NCBI GenBank assembly: GCA_005784505.1
Contig: VCAZ01000045.1
Span: forward strand, 2,206,501 to 2,270,500
Length of the DNA stretch: 64,000 nt
DNA from: Bagarius yarrelli
Lineage: Eukaryota; Chordata; Actinopteri; Siluriformes; Sisoridae
Direction: 5' to 3'
The translations under genes were made by a program, and so were the position numbers. Below are positions 46,801 through 58,866 of the stretch, piece by piece; the first letter of the stretch is position 1, and each line of letters starts with the position of its first letter. The notes below the pieces were generated by a model. That model was not told the origin of the DNA, ran no database searches, and saw only the letters and a program-made list of their open reading frames with translations.

Positions 46801-46969
46801 TCACAGTTAATCTTACATACCATTTTACAAAAAAAAGGAAAAGAGAGCAGCTTTGGTGGAACTCGGCCCATTTATACTTGGGGTTTCTATGCGTCAAGAA
46901 GAAAATCGGAAAGCCTAGTACATAATTTTTTTAAAAAAAGCTTCCCTTATTCTCGAAAACATGTTAGTA

Positions 46970-47422
46970 CAGGGGTCACCAACCCCAGGTCTGCGGACCG
47001 GTACCGATCCATAGAATATTTGGTACTGGGCCGCAAATGAAAAAGATTTGTGGTTAAAATTTATAGTTATTTTTCATTTATTAGTCTTTCAAATCTTATT
47101 TTATAAAACGACTGTTTTCACCCTCGTCTCACTCCCGCCCTTGACTCTGGCACGCTATTTCACGCATCATCGACACAAGCTAACCCCTTTAAAATAATGA
47201 GGCAAAAACAAAATTCACTACAGAGCTTTTTTTAGGAAGAAATGAGCATGGGATACGATGGGATAGCAGAAGAGTCACAGTATTTAAAAGAAAATACTAA
47301 GATCCCTTCCTGTTATTGTAACTCTATAATATAAAGTGTAATTATTGCAACCCCTGTGCCTCTACCTGGTTTTTCACTCCACCCGGTGGAAAAATTGCAT
47401 GAAACTGGTACAAAAAAGGTTG
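46970..47422. mobile_element. non-autonomous hAT element with 8-bp TSD (453 bp)
   Basis: Left end 'caggggtcaccaaccccagg'-tctgcggaccgg. The right end keeps 'cacccggtggaaaaattgca' and 'ggtacaaaaaaggttg' of the family but lacks the last ~10 bases that would pair with the left terminus. Octamers 'tgttagta' (46962-46969) and 'tgttagca' (47423-47430) flank it and differ at one base. A short frame 'MRQKQNSLQSFF' near 47198 resembles the N-terminus of hAT transposases and then breaks. Confidence 0.85.
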
Positions 47423-47430
47423 TGTTAGCA

Positions 47431-49294
47431 GATCACTCTCACTATACATTCATTTTTATAATAGTGGGTATAATAATGGGTCATTACAGACCATAATTTT
47501 GCAAACTGAACTGGTTAACACCATCCAGGCAATGGAATTCTTTAAAAGCTCGACAGATCCAATGCACAAACAGTGCTTAAGTGATCCCTAGTTTTTAATC
47601 ATGAGTTATATTACGATTTATTTTATTTACTTTACCTATGAAGCCCGACTTAATATGAAATGTAAGATTGAAACTTTTCTTGTTTGTCGGCTGATTACAT
47701 TTGCTTATCAAAACCCTGGCTGGAAGTCGACTCATGATTTCAGAATCCCCATGGCTCACAACACAACAATCTTCCTCGCTGGCAAAATAAAAACCTGTTA
47801 GCTGTAGCTACCTGCTGTGAGAGATTGTACACCGCGCCTCTTTGTGTGCCTAAAATCAACACTTCAAAGGTCAGCCGTCTGTTTGCACACTTTTAAGTGT
47901 GTAAGCACACAATCGTGCATTGTTTTTTTTTTTTTTTTTTTTACACTTCTGACAGAGTTGTGCCTTCGTATGTTTTCGGGATGTGAAAATATCAGAATCC
48001 ATGTGGTTTTCCTGCTTACATGATCATGGGTCATATCCCATTTGTGCCACATTGGAGAAAAAAAAAACAACAATTCACATAATACATGCAATGAAAACAG
48101 TCACAATGTTCATTACTGTAACTAGCACGATAGAGCGACACAGCTCATGTTTCAGGCTAAAAAACTACAGGAAATAATAAAATCATGGAGTATCGGCACA
48201 TGTAAACACCATTTCAGAATATAAAATGTTTCCTGTAAACAGTCATTCAGAATATTTTTTTTTTAAATCTGAATGACAAAGTGTCCATCTACAACTACGA
48301 TGTTACTTTGATTTGGAAAACCACCCATCGATTTGCCAAGCGACATCTAGGTTCGAAATCTGCTTGACTTTAAATATCAAACCTAAATGTTTATGTATGT
48401 TAGGGTTAAGTTGATATCAGGTTAGAAGCAGACGCTATAAATCAGTTGTGACAACTCATAAAGAACAGGAAATGATAAGAAGTGGCATCGGTGTTGAAAA
48501 CATTATTAGATCAAAAGGTTTCTGTGGTTTGATTTAAAGCCTGATGAAGAAGCCCATTCATCATCACATTCAGCCTTTACACACACTCAGTGACTTTCAG
48601 GGGGAAAAGGAAAAACCCCAAAACCTGGGCCCAAGGGAGGGAAAAAAGTTCCTTTTCTTCACTCTAAAGTGGAGACCAACCTACATGCAGGAAGGAAATG
48701 AAGCTGTAAAGCTCTTCGTATTGGAAAAGGATTAATATTATAAATAAATTTAAAAATAAAATCTGCAAGTGGGTGGTGTGTGGTAGAAACGCAGCAGGGT
48801 AGATTTATTGACGTTGGCTAGGATCAGTACGTAAATCCATTTAAAACAAAAACATTAGACCTCCCACAATGCAATAGCAATGCCAATGGTGTGAAGAATA
48901 TTTCCTGAATTTATAGTGGTGATGATTGCCAAGAATGTAAAAGACATTTCCCTGCAAAAAAACTGGATCAATTTGACACTATTTGCAAATTAAAAGCCAC
49001 CCATTGATTGTGTAATGATATAAACTCCATATTTCAGCTTTACATGATAACCAGTGAAGTTTATACGATACGGTTTGGAGAAAATCTTTAACGGTCATGT
49101 TATGGTCCATAAACCATAAACTGTTTACAATAGTAAGCCATTTTTCATGATTCACAAGTGGGTTCAATGTATAATATAATGCATTGTGTCATTGTATAAA
49201 GATTGGTGAGATTTAATAAAACAACAACTACAAGAAAAAATATTGATGACTTCTTTTCGGTTCAGGTGTGTACTATTTTTCTTTATATTTTACA
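47431..49294. other. unassigned DNA
   Basis: Includes a T-tract at 47923-47942 and several 60-75 codon frames without features. No repeat recognised. Confidence 0.4.
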
Positions 49295-49680
49295 TTTTCA
49301 TTTAAAGCATTTAGCAGACGCTCTTGTCCAGAGCGACGAACGAAAGTGCTTTGAGCCACTTCACTGAACAGCTCAATACTGTTACATTAGATCACAAATC
49401 AAAGTGTATCAACTCACAAAAACTGTTAAAAAAAGAACAGCAATGATCTTTTTTTTTTAGTTTTTAAGTGTGAACTAGCAGGAATTTAAGGAAGAAGTGG
49501 GTCCTCAATCACAGTCTCTTGAAGAGAGTCAGTAACTCAGCTGTTCTGACATTGATTGGAAGTTCATTCTACCACAAAAAGTCTAGATGCAGATCTACCT
49601 TGTGTCATAGGAGATGGTGGGACCGGTCAAGCGGTACTTGTGGATCTGAGGTAGGAGAGTGCTGCTCTGTTTTTGAGGCA
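49295..49680 (+). repeat. long dispersed fish repeat
   Basis: 'gcatttagcagacgctcttg'-tccagagcgac is followed by 'aacagcaatgatcttt', 'gtgggtcctcaatcacagtc', 'cagctgttctgacattgatt'-ggaagttcattctaccac and 'gggaccggtcaagcggtact'. This is a long repeat that I know to be common in teleosts. It shares only the CAGACGCTCTTxTCCAGAGCGAC block with the SINEs. Class uncertain. Confidence 0.65.
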
Positions 49681-49684
49681 AGCA

Positions 49685-49925
49685 TCTTCATCTAATGGAG
49701 GGGGACACAATCAATTAAACGAGACACACCTGAAAACAATGAGAAACACATGACCAAAAGAAACCAATGAAGACATGACACATAGACAGGGGAATCACAT
49801 GACAAGACATAAACAAACACTGAGCACATGGACTAGAACATAAACACCAAGACTCTACATCACCCTCTGGTGGTCCGGCAGGGCAACGCACCTGGCACCT
49901 GGCAATCCAGACAGAATCTTTACAC
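49685..49925 (-). mobile_element. LTR-like family copy
   Basis: 'gaaacacatgaccaaaagaa', 'cacatgacaagacataaaca' and 'ggtggtccggcagggcaacg'-cacc are nearly the same as 10.66-10.77 kb, including the end signature. Confidence 0.65.
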
Positions 49926-52900
49926 ACTGTTGTAAAGTTGATGGCTTTTTTCCTTTCATGAGGGAAGTAAAGCATTTAAATCCAGTCAGAATATTTCCTG
50001 GAAATATTGTAGAATCCAGCTAATTAAATAACAACCTCCAAAATTTTGTGTGCTATATGCACACTAACGATGTTCAGACAATGTTTTGTGGATGCTGTTA
50101 TATGCTTGCATAAAACTAAATCAAATACAGTATAACACAGGCACCAGGGCACATCATCCTGACACTACACAGTCTAAACCTCTGTTGGATTGTCCACCAG
50201 TGGGATTATTTTCAGACCGCTAAGTATTAGGTTTCAGCTTGTTTAAGTAGCAAGTTGTAAGCTTACTCCCAGGCTGCCTAGAGGCCAACGGTCCATCAAA
50301 AAGCCTCTCAACTGCTCAGTTATTTGCTCAGTTTGGATTGCGTCTCACTTGTAATTCTCAGTGAAGCTTTTTTCAAATGAAAATAAATGTAAAATATTGG
50401 AACGTTGGAGATGTTCAGAGAGATATTCCTACAGGACTTTTTTTTTTCTAAATAGAAAACCTGATATTCCTCTGCATCTGGGACAAAACTATAAAATAAA
50501 TCCTCCTAACAATTGCTTATGCATCTTTGTTTGTTGATTCATGTATACAGATGCACAAAGCATCTGGCACACCAACCACAAATCACATCTGTTTCTATTT
50601 CCTCCAGGCTTACGATTCCTCGGCAAGACAGACCGACAGGGAAATCTTCGATTTAACCCACAATAGTAAGCAATATATTTATCAGGCTCTTGTTTTACAC
50701 ACTTAGTCACACACATGCACTCTGGAGGAATTTACCACTATAATGCAGGTCGGTTAAAAACACTCTTAACTGTGAAGATGGTCAAGGTCGATTTAACAGA
50801 GGGCTTGGCTGTCAAGCTGGGATTGCAGTGGGGCTTCGGTGTAGAAGAAACACACCAATAGTTCTTCGTTCTGTGTTACAACATGTCCAAACTCCGGCAA
50901 TCTGAGCATAATAAGATGGCCTGGACATCTTAAGGTTTCTTATCTTGATAGTCGGAGATGTTAAATGCAAGTCTGGCACTTTGACTTAAAACATGGACAA
51001 GAGCATCAATTCGATAAACAATTTAATAATTTATCTGGGATGGTATTTGCTATCTGAAATACATGGAAGCTTTTTTTCATCCTTTAGTAGTTTATACATT
51101 GCACATTTGGCTTAAAGAGGCGAGACAAGATCTGATAAATGTGGATTCATTTTTCAAAATGATGTTCTTGCGATTGGGAGTTAGTGTGTGAAAGATCAGC
51201 AGCCGTGCATCCTGTAATTGTATTATATTTCTTTTTCAACCTTAGATCTTTTACTTGCATGACAGCACAAAACCAGGTGGCAAAATAAAGGCATACTTCC
51301 TATTCTAACAGATTTAAGATAAGATATAGTAGATATATTTCACCTAAAGTGAATTTTTTTTTTAGCCTTTTAAACAATGTTTAAGCTAACTTCCAGCATA
51401 GATCATGTAAGATCAGTTAAACAAACAAGTGCCTAATGACTTCTAAAAACTTTCCTATGTGTGACTCACACTCTGAATGTCAGACTTTAATCAGGAGTTT
51501 GAATATAAATAGTCTAAGAAGAAAAGGTTCTATCTATAACCATAAAGATGCCAAATAATGGAATTGTTATATTAAGGAATAATGGTGCATATTTCCTTTT
51601 GTCCAATTAATTGAGTCCAGATCTCCAGAGTGATGATCAATGGTTTAAGGACTTGTAGTATATAACTGTTTCTGATTTTGAAATGGTTTCCTAGAGGCAA
51701 CATTAGTCTTAGAGAAATTATTAAAAATGTTTTATGCACACAAATGTTCGTTTCTTTAAAGTAAAAGTGTTGAATTTAAGTGCTTTATTTCATAAACATC
51801 TGACAATTTGAAACGCTCCTAATTCTAGTTAAGATTTTCCTAAAAGAGATAAAATATCTTGGACTGAAATCTCACAGTGTCCTGACTCATTTTATATGCA
51901 TCTCTTACCTATGCATAAGTTGTCATAAGTTGCAACGTATTAATAAGTTGTAATAAGTCTATTTTGGTTATAGAAGGGTAGGAAAAATGGTGGGGCAAAA
52001 AATGAAGGGTAAATTCAATAGAAATTTCAATGGATTTACTCAGTTTGTTTCTTGTTTGCTAGCTCATCCTTTTGGGTAGTTTTACTTTTCTCTTTAAATA
52101 AATTTTGTAGCCGAGTTACAGAGAGGTGAAAATCTATTGCTGAAAATCCATTTCCTGGTTGTAATTTTCTCCTTTATTACGCCTCCAGATCGCAAATGAC
52201 CAAGTGCTTTAGAAAAAGTAGGAGAAACCATGCGCTTCGCCTTTTTCCGGTGTTTGTAGGCATGTTATATGAATAACCTTCAACAAGTACCGGGGTTTCA
52301 GTGTAGTCTGTAAAAAAAAACTAGCATGTCGCACCACTTGCTTTCTATCAGAGAGGTGAAAATCCGTCTACATTTGAAATAATGAAATTGATCACAAGAG
52401 ACGCCATATGTGGACGGCCACCTAAGTAGGTTTTTCAATACTTGCGTTCACCTGCCGTGTCTTTTAAAATGATGTTTTTGTTTGGGCTAGAGCCTGTTTG
52501 AAACTTTGCTCTAGAGATTTTTGTTTCTAGGCCACTGAAGCCAAGGACAGTGTTCTCTAGATTATCTAGGGATTAAATGCATCGCTCGAGGGCACAATGA
52601 CAGTACTTAAAATTTAGAGCATGGCCTTCAGAACTTCCAAAAATCCAGCACAAGGTCAATTCCACAAAATTCCCAGATGAAGACAACCGACCAATGAATC
52701 ACCTGCTCCAGAGCCCCAGGGGGTTGTCTTAGGTCTGTAGTATTTTATATTATTAAATGGTGCATTTTAGCAAGATGCCAGATGTGAATTGTTGCCCCTT
52801 AAAAAAATCTTGAAAAAAAATAAACCCTTTGAAGAGCAGATACCAAATTTTAAATGTATAACCTAGCCCCACAGAAACAAGGTAAAAAAGAACTCCAAAC

Positions 52901-52932
52901 CCAAAGTGGGACTAAAACTAAAATAGTATAAT
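49926..52932. other. unassigned DNA
   Basis: About 3 kb with no element I can name. A 16-bp motif 'cagagaggtgaaaatc' occurs at about 52120 and 52350, and the surrounding sequence is weakly similar, hinting at a local duplication. No coding signal. Confidence 0.4.
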
Positions 52933-53098
52933 ATTTACATTTTTGGCATCTGGCCAACACATTTGTCCAGAGCGATTTACATTTTCTCTTTTTTATTTTG
53001 CTCGAAAGTCAGGGGCCCAGCAATGGCAGCTTGCTGGTCCAGGGAATTAAACCCATGATCTTTTGATCAGCAGACCACCATCTAACCAACCAAGCTTT
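52933..53098 (-). mobile_element. tRNA-derived SINE, family 1, internally deleted
   Basis: 'atttacatttttggcatctg', 'cacatttgtccagagcgatt', 'tcaggggcccagcaatggca', then a worn head ending 'ctaaccaaccaagc'. Confidence 0.75.
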
Positions 53099-53860
53099 TA
53101 CTCTCCCCGGCTATGACATACAGTTAATATCTAGCTGACTGTTGAGTTAGGATAAGTTGACTGGTTGAACCCAGTAGGAAATATGTACCAATAAAAATAA
53201 GAAAAGACACATGTCCATTTATAGTACATTCATTTATGGACAAAGCAAAATATCTTTCAAATTATTCTTGTATTTCTATTAAAATCCGTTCGTACGCCAT
53301 TCGTCACTCGTTTGATGTTTTGATGAAACCGGTTACAGAAAGTCAATCGAAAGACATTTGTCCTCCTTGGCATGACATTTTCTTATATCTTTCACCAGAG
53401 ACTTTGAAAGTAAATAAATAAATCTATATTTGGACACATCACAGTAATAACCTATGAGCGATCTAAGTTAGAGTGGAGTTTAGTGTGAGCATGTGTGTGT
53501 GCACACGTGTGTTAAAAGTGAATTAAGTGATAGAAGAAAATCGAAAGCTTCTATACTCAAGAATTCCATCAGAAGAATATGTCAGTAAATGTTAATGTTT
53601 AAAGAGGTGGTTCAGTTCAACAAGTTTAAAAGACTTGGGGGGGGTTTAAAGGACTCATCATTGTCCTGGGAGTCATGCTTTTCAGAAGTTAGTCTGAAAA
53701 TGCTGGTGTTTATTTTAGAGCCTGTTAACAGTTTGTTATTACTAAAAAAAAGACATGACTTTACCCACAACAGAAATCTGATTAAATAAAATATTTTTTA
53801 TATGTCTTTGGCAGACGTCCCCAAAGCTTTTTTCGGGGGGATCATATAATTGTTTGTTTA
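53099..53860. other. unassigned DNA
   Basis: Nothing recognised. The 61- and 66-codon frames have no features. Confidence 0.4.
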
Positions 53861-53987
53861 TCTCCCAACACCACCAAGTTGTCTCCGCTGGGCCCCCGAG
53901 TAAGGATTTAACCCCAATTGCTCAGTTGTATAAATAAAATAAATGTTAGTCGCTTTGGATAAGGACGTCTGCCAAATGCTGTAAAAG
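53861..53987 (+). mobile_element. tRNA-derived SINE, family 1, 5'-truncated
   Basis: Begins after the B box ('tctcccaacaccaccaagtt'), keeps 'cccgagtaaggatttaaccc', 'ttgctcagttgtataaataa', 'gtcgctttggataaggacgt' and 'ctgccaaatgctgtaaa'. Two overlapping minus-strand frames over it are SINE translations. Confidence 0.85.
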
Positions 53988-54578
53988 AAAATAAGTAGAA
54001 ATGGAGAACATTCTTTGAACGTTCTTGCTGGCTGGCGTGCAGAAACACCTGCTTCATTTTCATGAAATGTAATATTGAATGTACCGTTTTGTTGGTTGGT
54101 GAATCTGGACATAAATGTGAACACATTTACTGAAATTCAGAGATTTAGCTGAACCCCTGCTTCCGGAATGTTTGTTGTGAAGTTTTGTTTAGCCGAGCCT
54201 AGCATTACTAGCACTTATTTCCCCGTATTTCTTTTTCTATGAACTGAAATCATTGTTTATTTACGGTGTATATTTTCCTGTAGTTTGGGAACCCCTGGTC
54301 TATGGAATGTTTGCATATGGGTATAAACATGCAAAGGTTTTGGTTGTCATGCTAATAACCGCTAATGATAAATGATTTTGGGGCTTTTATTGTTTATTGT
54401 TACGGTGTATATTTAGTAATGCATAAACGGTCAAGGGTCAATATGGTACCTAAGAGCTTTATGACTGACATTAATTTAGGTTCCTCTTTCTGGAACTTGA
54501 GCTGTGTCAGGACGCTTTGGGAATGTTTCCCGTGTGACCACGGTTCTGAAGCATGTGTTTAGTCAAGATGAAACATCA
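53988..54578. other. unassigned DNA
   Basis: Nothing recognised. Confidence 0.4.
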
Positions 54579-54735
54579 TTTACATTTACAGCATTTGGCA
54601 GATGCCCTTATCCAGAGCAATCTACATTTATCTCTTTTATATAACTAAGCAATTAGGGGCTAAGGTGGTGATGGGAATTTAAGCCCGATCTTCTTATTAG
54701 CAGTCCAACATCTTAACCACTGCGCTACCACTTCC
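54579..54735 (-). mobile_element. tRNA-derived SINE, family 1
   Basis: 'catttacatttacagcattt', 'ggcagatgcccttatccaga', 'ctcttttatataactaagca', a shortened central block 'ggggctaagg', then head 'gcagtccaacatcttaacca'-ctgcgctaccactt. Confidence 0.85.
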
Positions 54736-54884
54736 CTTCATACAAACTGCACGTCACTGATGAGGTAACGTCATCAACCAGGAAGTACAAATGCAGGCAT
54801 CCAGCTGAGGTAATCCGGGTTCGGGCCTATAGCACGGACAGGAATGTTTTAGAAATGTTTTCTTCGTGTCAAAGTTGACTTGTA

Positions 54885-55310
54885 TACCAAATGGCCGAAT
54901 GTTTGTAGACATCTTATCAGTGCCACAAATTTGAAAGCACATCATTGTCTGGATGTCTCTATATACTGTAACATTTAAGATTCTCCTTAATGGTGTGTTC
55001 TGGTCGGAATAGAAGAATTTGAGTGTTCTGCACAGAACTCTGACTTTGGCTTAACCCCATTAAACACATTTGGGATGAACTGAAGAACTAACTGCACCCC
55101 AGACTTTCTCACCTCAACATAACTGTCTTTTTTTTTTTACAAATTATTTTGTGGCTGAATGAGCAAATCCCCAAAGTCACACAACACAATCTAGTGAAAA
55201 GCCTTTCCAGAAGTGGGGAGGTTATTAAAGGAGTAAAAGTGAGACTAAAACTGAAATAGGATGTATGAAAAAAAAAAGAGATCTAGATGTGATGGTTTGG
55301 TGGCCAAAAA
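54885..55310. mobile_element. Tc1-type MITE relic
   Basis: Left end 'ggccgaatgtttgtagacat' and right end 'gatggtttggtggccaaaaa' are imperfect inverted repeats of the GGCCAAAxGTTTGTGGACACC type. Between them 'cttaaccccattaaacacat'-ttgggatgaactgaa (transposase DLNPxEHxWDEL) and 'gtggctgaatgagcaaatcc' (xAEWxQIP) remain in order. The N-terminal half is absent. Confidence 0.8.
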
Positions 55311-56159
55311 ACCGTTATTTTCTGTAGTCCTTATATAAATTCTCAATGCATTTATTTTAAAAATTCCAAAGACACGGTGGCTGAAGTGTTGATGTCTTGT
55401 CGTTGCTTCATTTTATAGTTGATGCAAAGCCTGCTTTAGCCCTTATTTTTTTTAAGAAGATGCCTTACATGTATATACCTTGGCTGTATGTCACATACTA
55501 AAATTGCCTTTCCACTGCCTCCACCTCAGTCTGAAATTGGAACGTGCCGAGTACAGCTCGATTATTCTTAGCATGAGTGGCCTTCTTTCCTTAACCGATC
55601 GATACGTGTTATTCTCATTATAAATAAAAACAAAATGATGAAAGCGCACCTGCCCACTCTTATCAGCATGAGCCAATTTAGTGTGTTTATAGCCATAGTG
55701 TGCCACAATAGATTTTACCTAATACCGTAACTGCCTTAAGAAACAGTGCTCGTAGACATTCCTGTTAATCAGCACCATCTGAACCTTGTATTTTAATAGT
55801 TTGAGTTGAATAGAAAAAAAGGGATGTTCTAGCAGTACGTCTTAATGCTAACCCCAGCTGAACCATTCAGGCTCGAGATTTGTTTGCATCCCATTTGGAG
55901 CCAATTTACTATTTATCTGCTCGAGACCTAATCTTGCCTAATACCTTGCCCACTGCTTACTCTTTTCATAAATTCCAGACTTCCAAAATGCTTTCCAATA
56001 GATTTCAGAGTGTGGATGTGGGGATTAGCTCATTCAGCTACAACAGTATTAGTGAGATTGGGCGGTAATGTCCGGTGAGGAGGTCTGTTTCAGTTTATCT
56101 CTAAGGTGTTCATTATTAAGGGTTGAGTCAGAGTCCAGCTCTGTATCGGACACTTGTGT
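55311..56159. other. unassigned DNA
   Basis: Nothing recognised. Confidence 0.4.
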
Positions 56160-56290
56160 TTTCCACTTAAATCTTCATGGAGTAAAGGGGTTTTGTGCAC
56201 AGGGGCATTGCCATACTAAAACAGTGATGGGTCTCAGTAATGGAATAATGGAATTCTGGACAACAACTTGCTTTCAAATTTGTGTTATCT
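56160..56290 (+). pseudogene. Tc1 MITE scrap
   Basis: 'cttcatggagtaaaggggtt'-ttgtgcacaggggcattgcc followed by 'aaacagtgatgggtctcagt' matches the same MITE region as 13.8 kb. Confidence 0.65.
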
Positions 56291-56368
56291 CTTTATGAAG
56301 AACACGCAAAAACAGTAAACATTAGAAATGAACAAACTATCGAAAATTGTCAAACTGTCTTTATATTA

Positions 56369-56433
56369 AATTTACGGCATTTGGCGGATGCCCTTTTCCA
56401 GAGCAGTCCAACACCTTAACTACTGCGCTCCTA
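56369..56433 (-). mobile_element. tRNA-derived SINE, family 1, ends only
   Basis: 'tttacggcatttggcggatg'-cccttttccagagca joins directly to 'gtccaacaccttaactactg', so the whole middle has been deleted. Confidence 0.75.
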
Positions 56434-58058
56434 GTACTCCATTTTGTTTTCCAGTATATTTTTGTGGCAATTCCATGTTGTAATCTCGTCTTGACTGGAT
56501 GTAATAGTGTGACAGAGCAATTTAAAAGTTTTTGATTTCATTATTTGTCAAATGTGCAAACTGACTTTTCTAGGTATGAAAATGTTATTTTGTGTTTAAG
56601 CCAGATCAATTCTAAGAAAACTCATCTCAGGGAAAGAGGGGGATTATAAATTTATCCACACCTAAAAAAGGATAAGACTAAGACACAAAAAGAGAGGGAA
56701 AGCGTGGGTGCTGTTTGCTCACATCGACTCGTGACTGCCTCTACTCTTATACCTTCTACCTGGAACAGAAAAACACACGGTCTTTGCTACTAAGGCGGTT
56801 GCATCTCTGCTGGAATTTCATAGTATACACCGTATACATTTTATCTTCCTCTTAAGCGTTTCATACCATTTACCAGATGTTCAGATGAAACAACTGCACT
56901 GGATTAGACTAGTAGATAATCATCACAAAATAGAGCAAAGCAGTCCTCAAATGTCGTGTTGACAATGTAAAGTCTGACTGACAATTCTACCCCATTCCTC
57001 TTCGATGGCTCCCACTTGTCGCAAAAAATATTAACAGATTCATAATTAACAGACGCTTTTTACCACCAAGGTTGAAGATAATCAAGACGAGAATGTGTTT
57101 TTTGTGATTATTCTCTGAAATTAGTGACCTAATTCTCCTCAATAAATATCAAGTGGTCAATAATCCTGAATATCCCGCATCCTTGACATTTCAGTTTTGT
57201 GATTGAGGATGAGAAGAAAAGACGATGTAATCCCACCATTTTCATCCTGATGATTTCCCAAAGCACAAAATAGATACTTGCACTGTTGACTGTACACCTT
57301 AAAGTTTGGTAGCTACTTACATCCAGGCAGCATAGAGTTAATTATTTTATAGTGCTTCCAGAAAGACCTGAGAAGAAATGTCAAATACTTACTTAGCATG
57401 CAGCTGAAATAGATCAATGCACCTTTTCTAGGCTTCCCTCTACAACCTGAGTCTCCTTTGGAAGTAAATGGAAAGGCTAAAATATTAACAAAAAGTCCTG
57501 GGCAGGGTTAATAACTTGCTTCCTGTGGATAGAACAAATTGAGGTGTATTGACACCTGCTATTTCGTTTTTGATAGAGGCGAGAGACCTCATCAAATCAG
57601 GGACACAGCCATTTGTGACCAACTGTGCAATTTTTCCTATTCATGGACTTTAATATGGGGTTTTTCTTCACTGGGAGAAAATATAAGTTCTTTTTTTCCC
57701 CATATACAGTGATTTTATTTGTTTTTTTTTTTCTAAAGTACGTCTCCAGCCTTTCATGAATAATATCTGGGTCTAGGCAGGGTTTTTTTCTTTTTTAAAC
57801 CATTTGGATGACTCAAAAAGCCAAACTGATACTTCTTTCCACATGACACCATAAACAATAGTGACTTAATACACAATTTAATTAGCTGAATGGTCCAGGA
57901 ATTAAATCATTTACCAGGTTCCATGAATGAAGTGTGTAGTTTAACTTTAATATAATTAACCATACCAAAATAACTGTCAAATTCTACAATCTGATTGGCT
58001 GAAATGTTTAGTTTGATTTAACTGTCCAGAATATCCTTATTCCATAATAACACACTGT
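56434..58058. other. repeat-poor island
   Basis: About 1.5 kb (56.6-57.95 kb) without a recognisable repeat and with mixed composition. No open frame of note. Confidence 0.3.
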
Positions 58059-58306
58059 AGCAGTAGTGGCTCAAATGGTTAAGGTTCTGAGTTGTTAATC
58101 TGAAGACCAGAAACACCTGGGTTCAAGCCCCACCTCCGGCCACTCAACCACTGTTGGGTCCTTGAGCAAGACCCTTAACCCTTCCTGCTCCAGGTGTGCT
58201 GTATCATCTCTGACCCCAACTTACTAAGATGGGATATGCGAAAAATGCATTTCATTGGCTCTGTACATGTACCTTGCACAATGAAGTTGAATATTATTAT
58301 TATTAG
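58059..58306 (+). mobile_element. tRNA-derived SINE, family 2, full length with L2-type tail
   Basis: A-box 'tggctcaaatggttaagg', B-box 'gggttcaagcccc', central block 'tccttgagcaagacccttaa', 'gctccaggtgtgctg', 'gggatatgcgaaaaatgc', then tail 'atttcattggctctgtacat'-gtaccttgcacaatgaag and a (TTA)n end. The tail is shared with the LINE at 27.26 kb. Confidence 0.9.
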
Positions 58307-58696
58307 AAATTAGTGCCAGCTGTAAAGTTAAATCATGGATTTATATTAATGAGCTTGTTTTATTATGATATGCTGTTTTAATAAAATTGCTGTAATAACA
58401 ACGTAATAACAGTGTAGACATTAGTAACAACAAGCAATTATATAGTGGGTTAACAGCATTAAATGTGTTAAAACATCGCTGTAAATAGAGTAATAAATAC
58501 ATTTGATGTGCTGGTTTAGAAAAATAAATATATATTTGCCAGAACAGAATCAGCAAATGACTTTATTTCAGGCACTGTGAGACGTTATATATGGCACATT
58601 ATATATGCATCTATAAATGCTTGATATTTTCATTCGGTGTAGTGATATTTATGTTTTTAATACAGAAAACCACACGGTTAGGTGGCATCTGGAGAT
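58307..58696. other. unassigned DNA
   Basis: Nothing recognised. Confidence 0.4.
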
Positions 58697-58712
58697 GACT
58701 CAGCACTTTTTA

Positions 58713-58850
58713 CAAAGTTTTTTGGGGCATTATTTATAGTACAAAAAGAAATATAACTGGGGTAGACAGAATGGGGGTCCGGAAATCGAACCCTGGTCGC
58801 CAGAGTGCAACTTAGCATGTGGGTGGTGTAGTGGGTTAAGGCACCGGCCA
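58713..58850 (-). mobile_element. SINE family 3 copy with 16-bp TSD and inverted head
   Basis: Flanked by two identical 16-bp copies of GACTCAGCACTTTTTA (58697-58712 and 58851-58866). On the minus strand the body carries a B-box 'cagggttcgatttcc' and an A-rich tail with 'aataatgccccaaaaaac'. The 30 nt at 58821-58850 carry the A-box text 'ggtgtagtgggttaaggc' on the plus strand, opposite to the B box, so the head is inverted in place. Confidence 0.85.
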
Positions 58851-58866
58851 GACTCAGCACTTTTTA

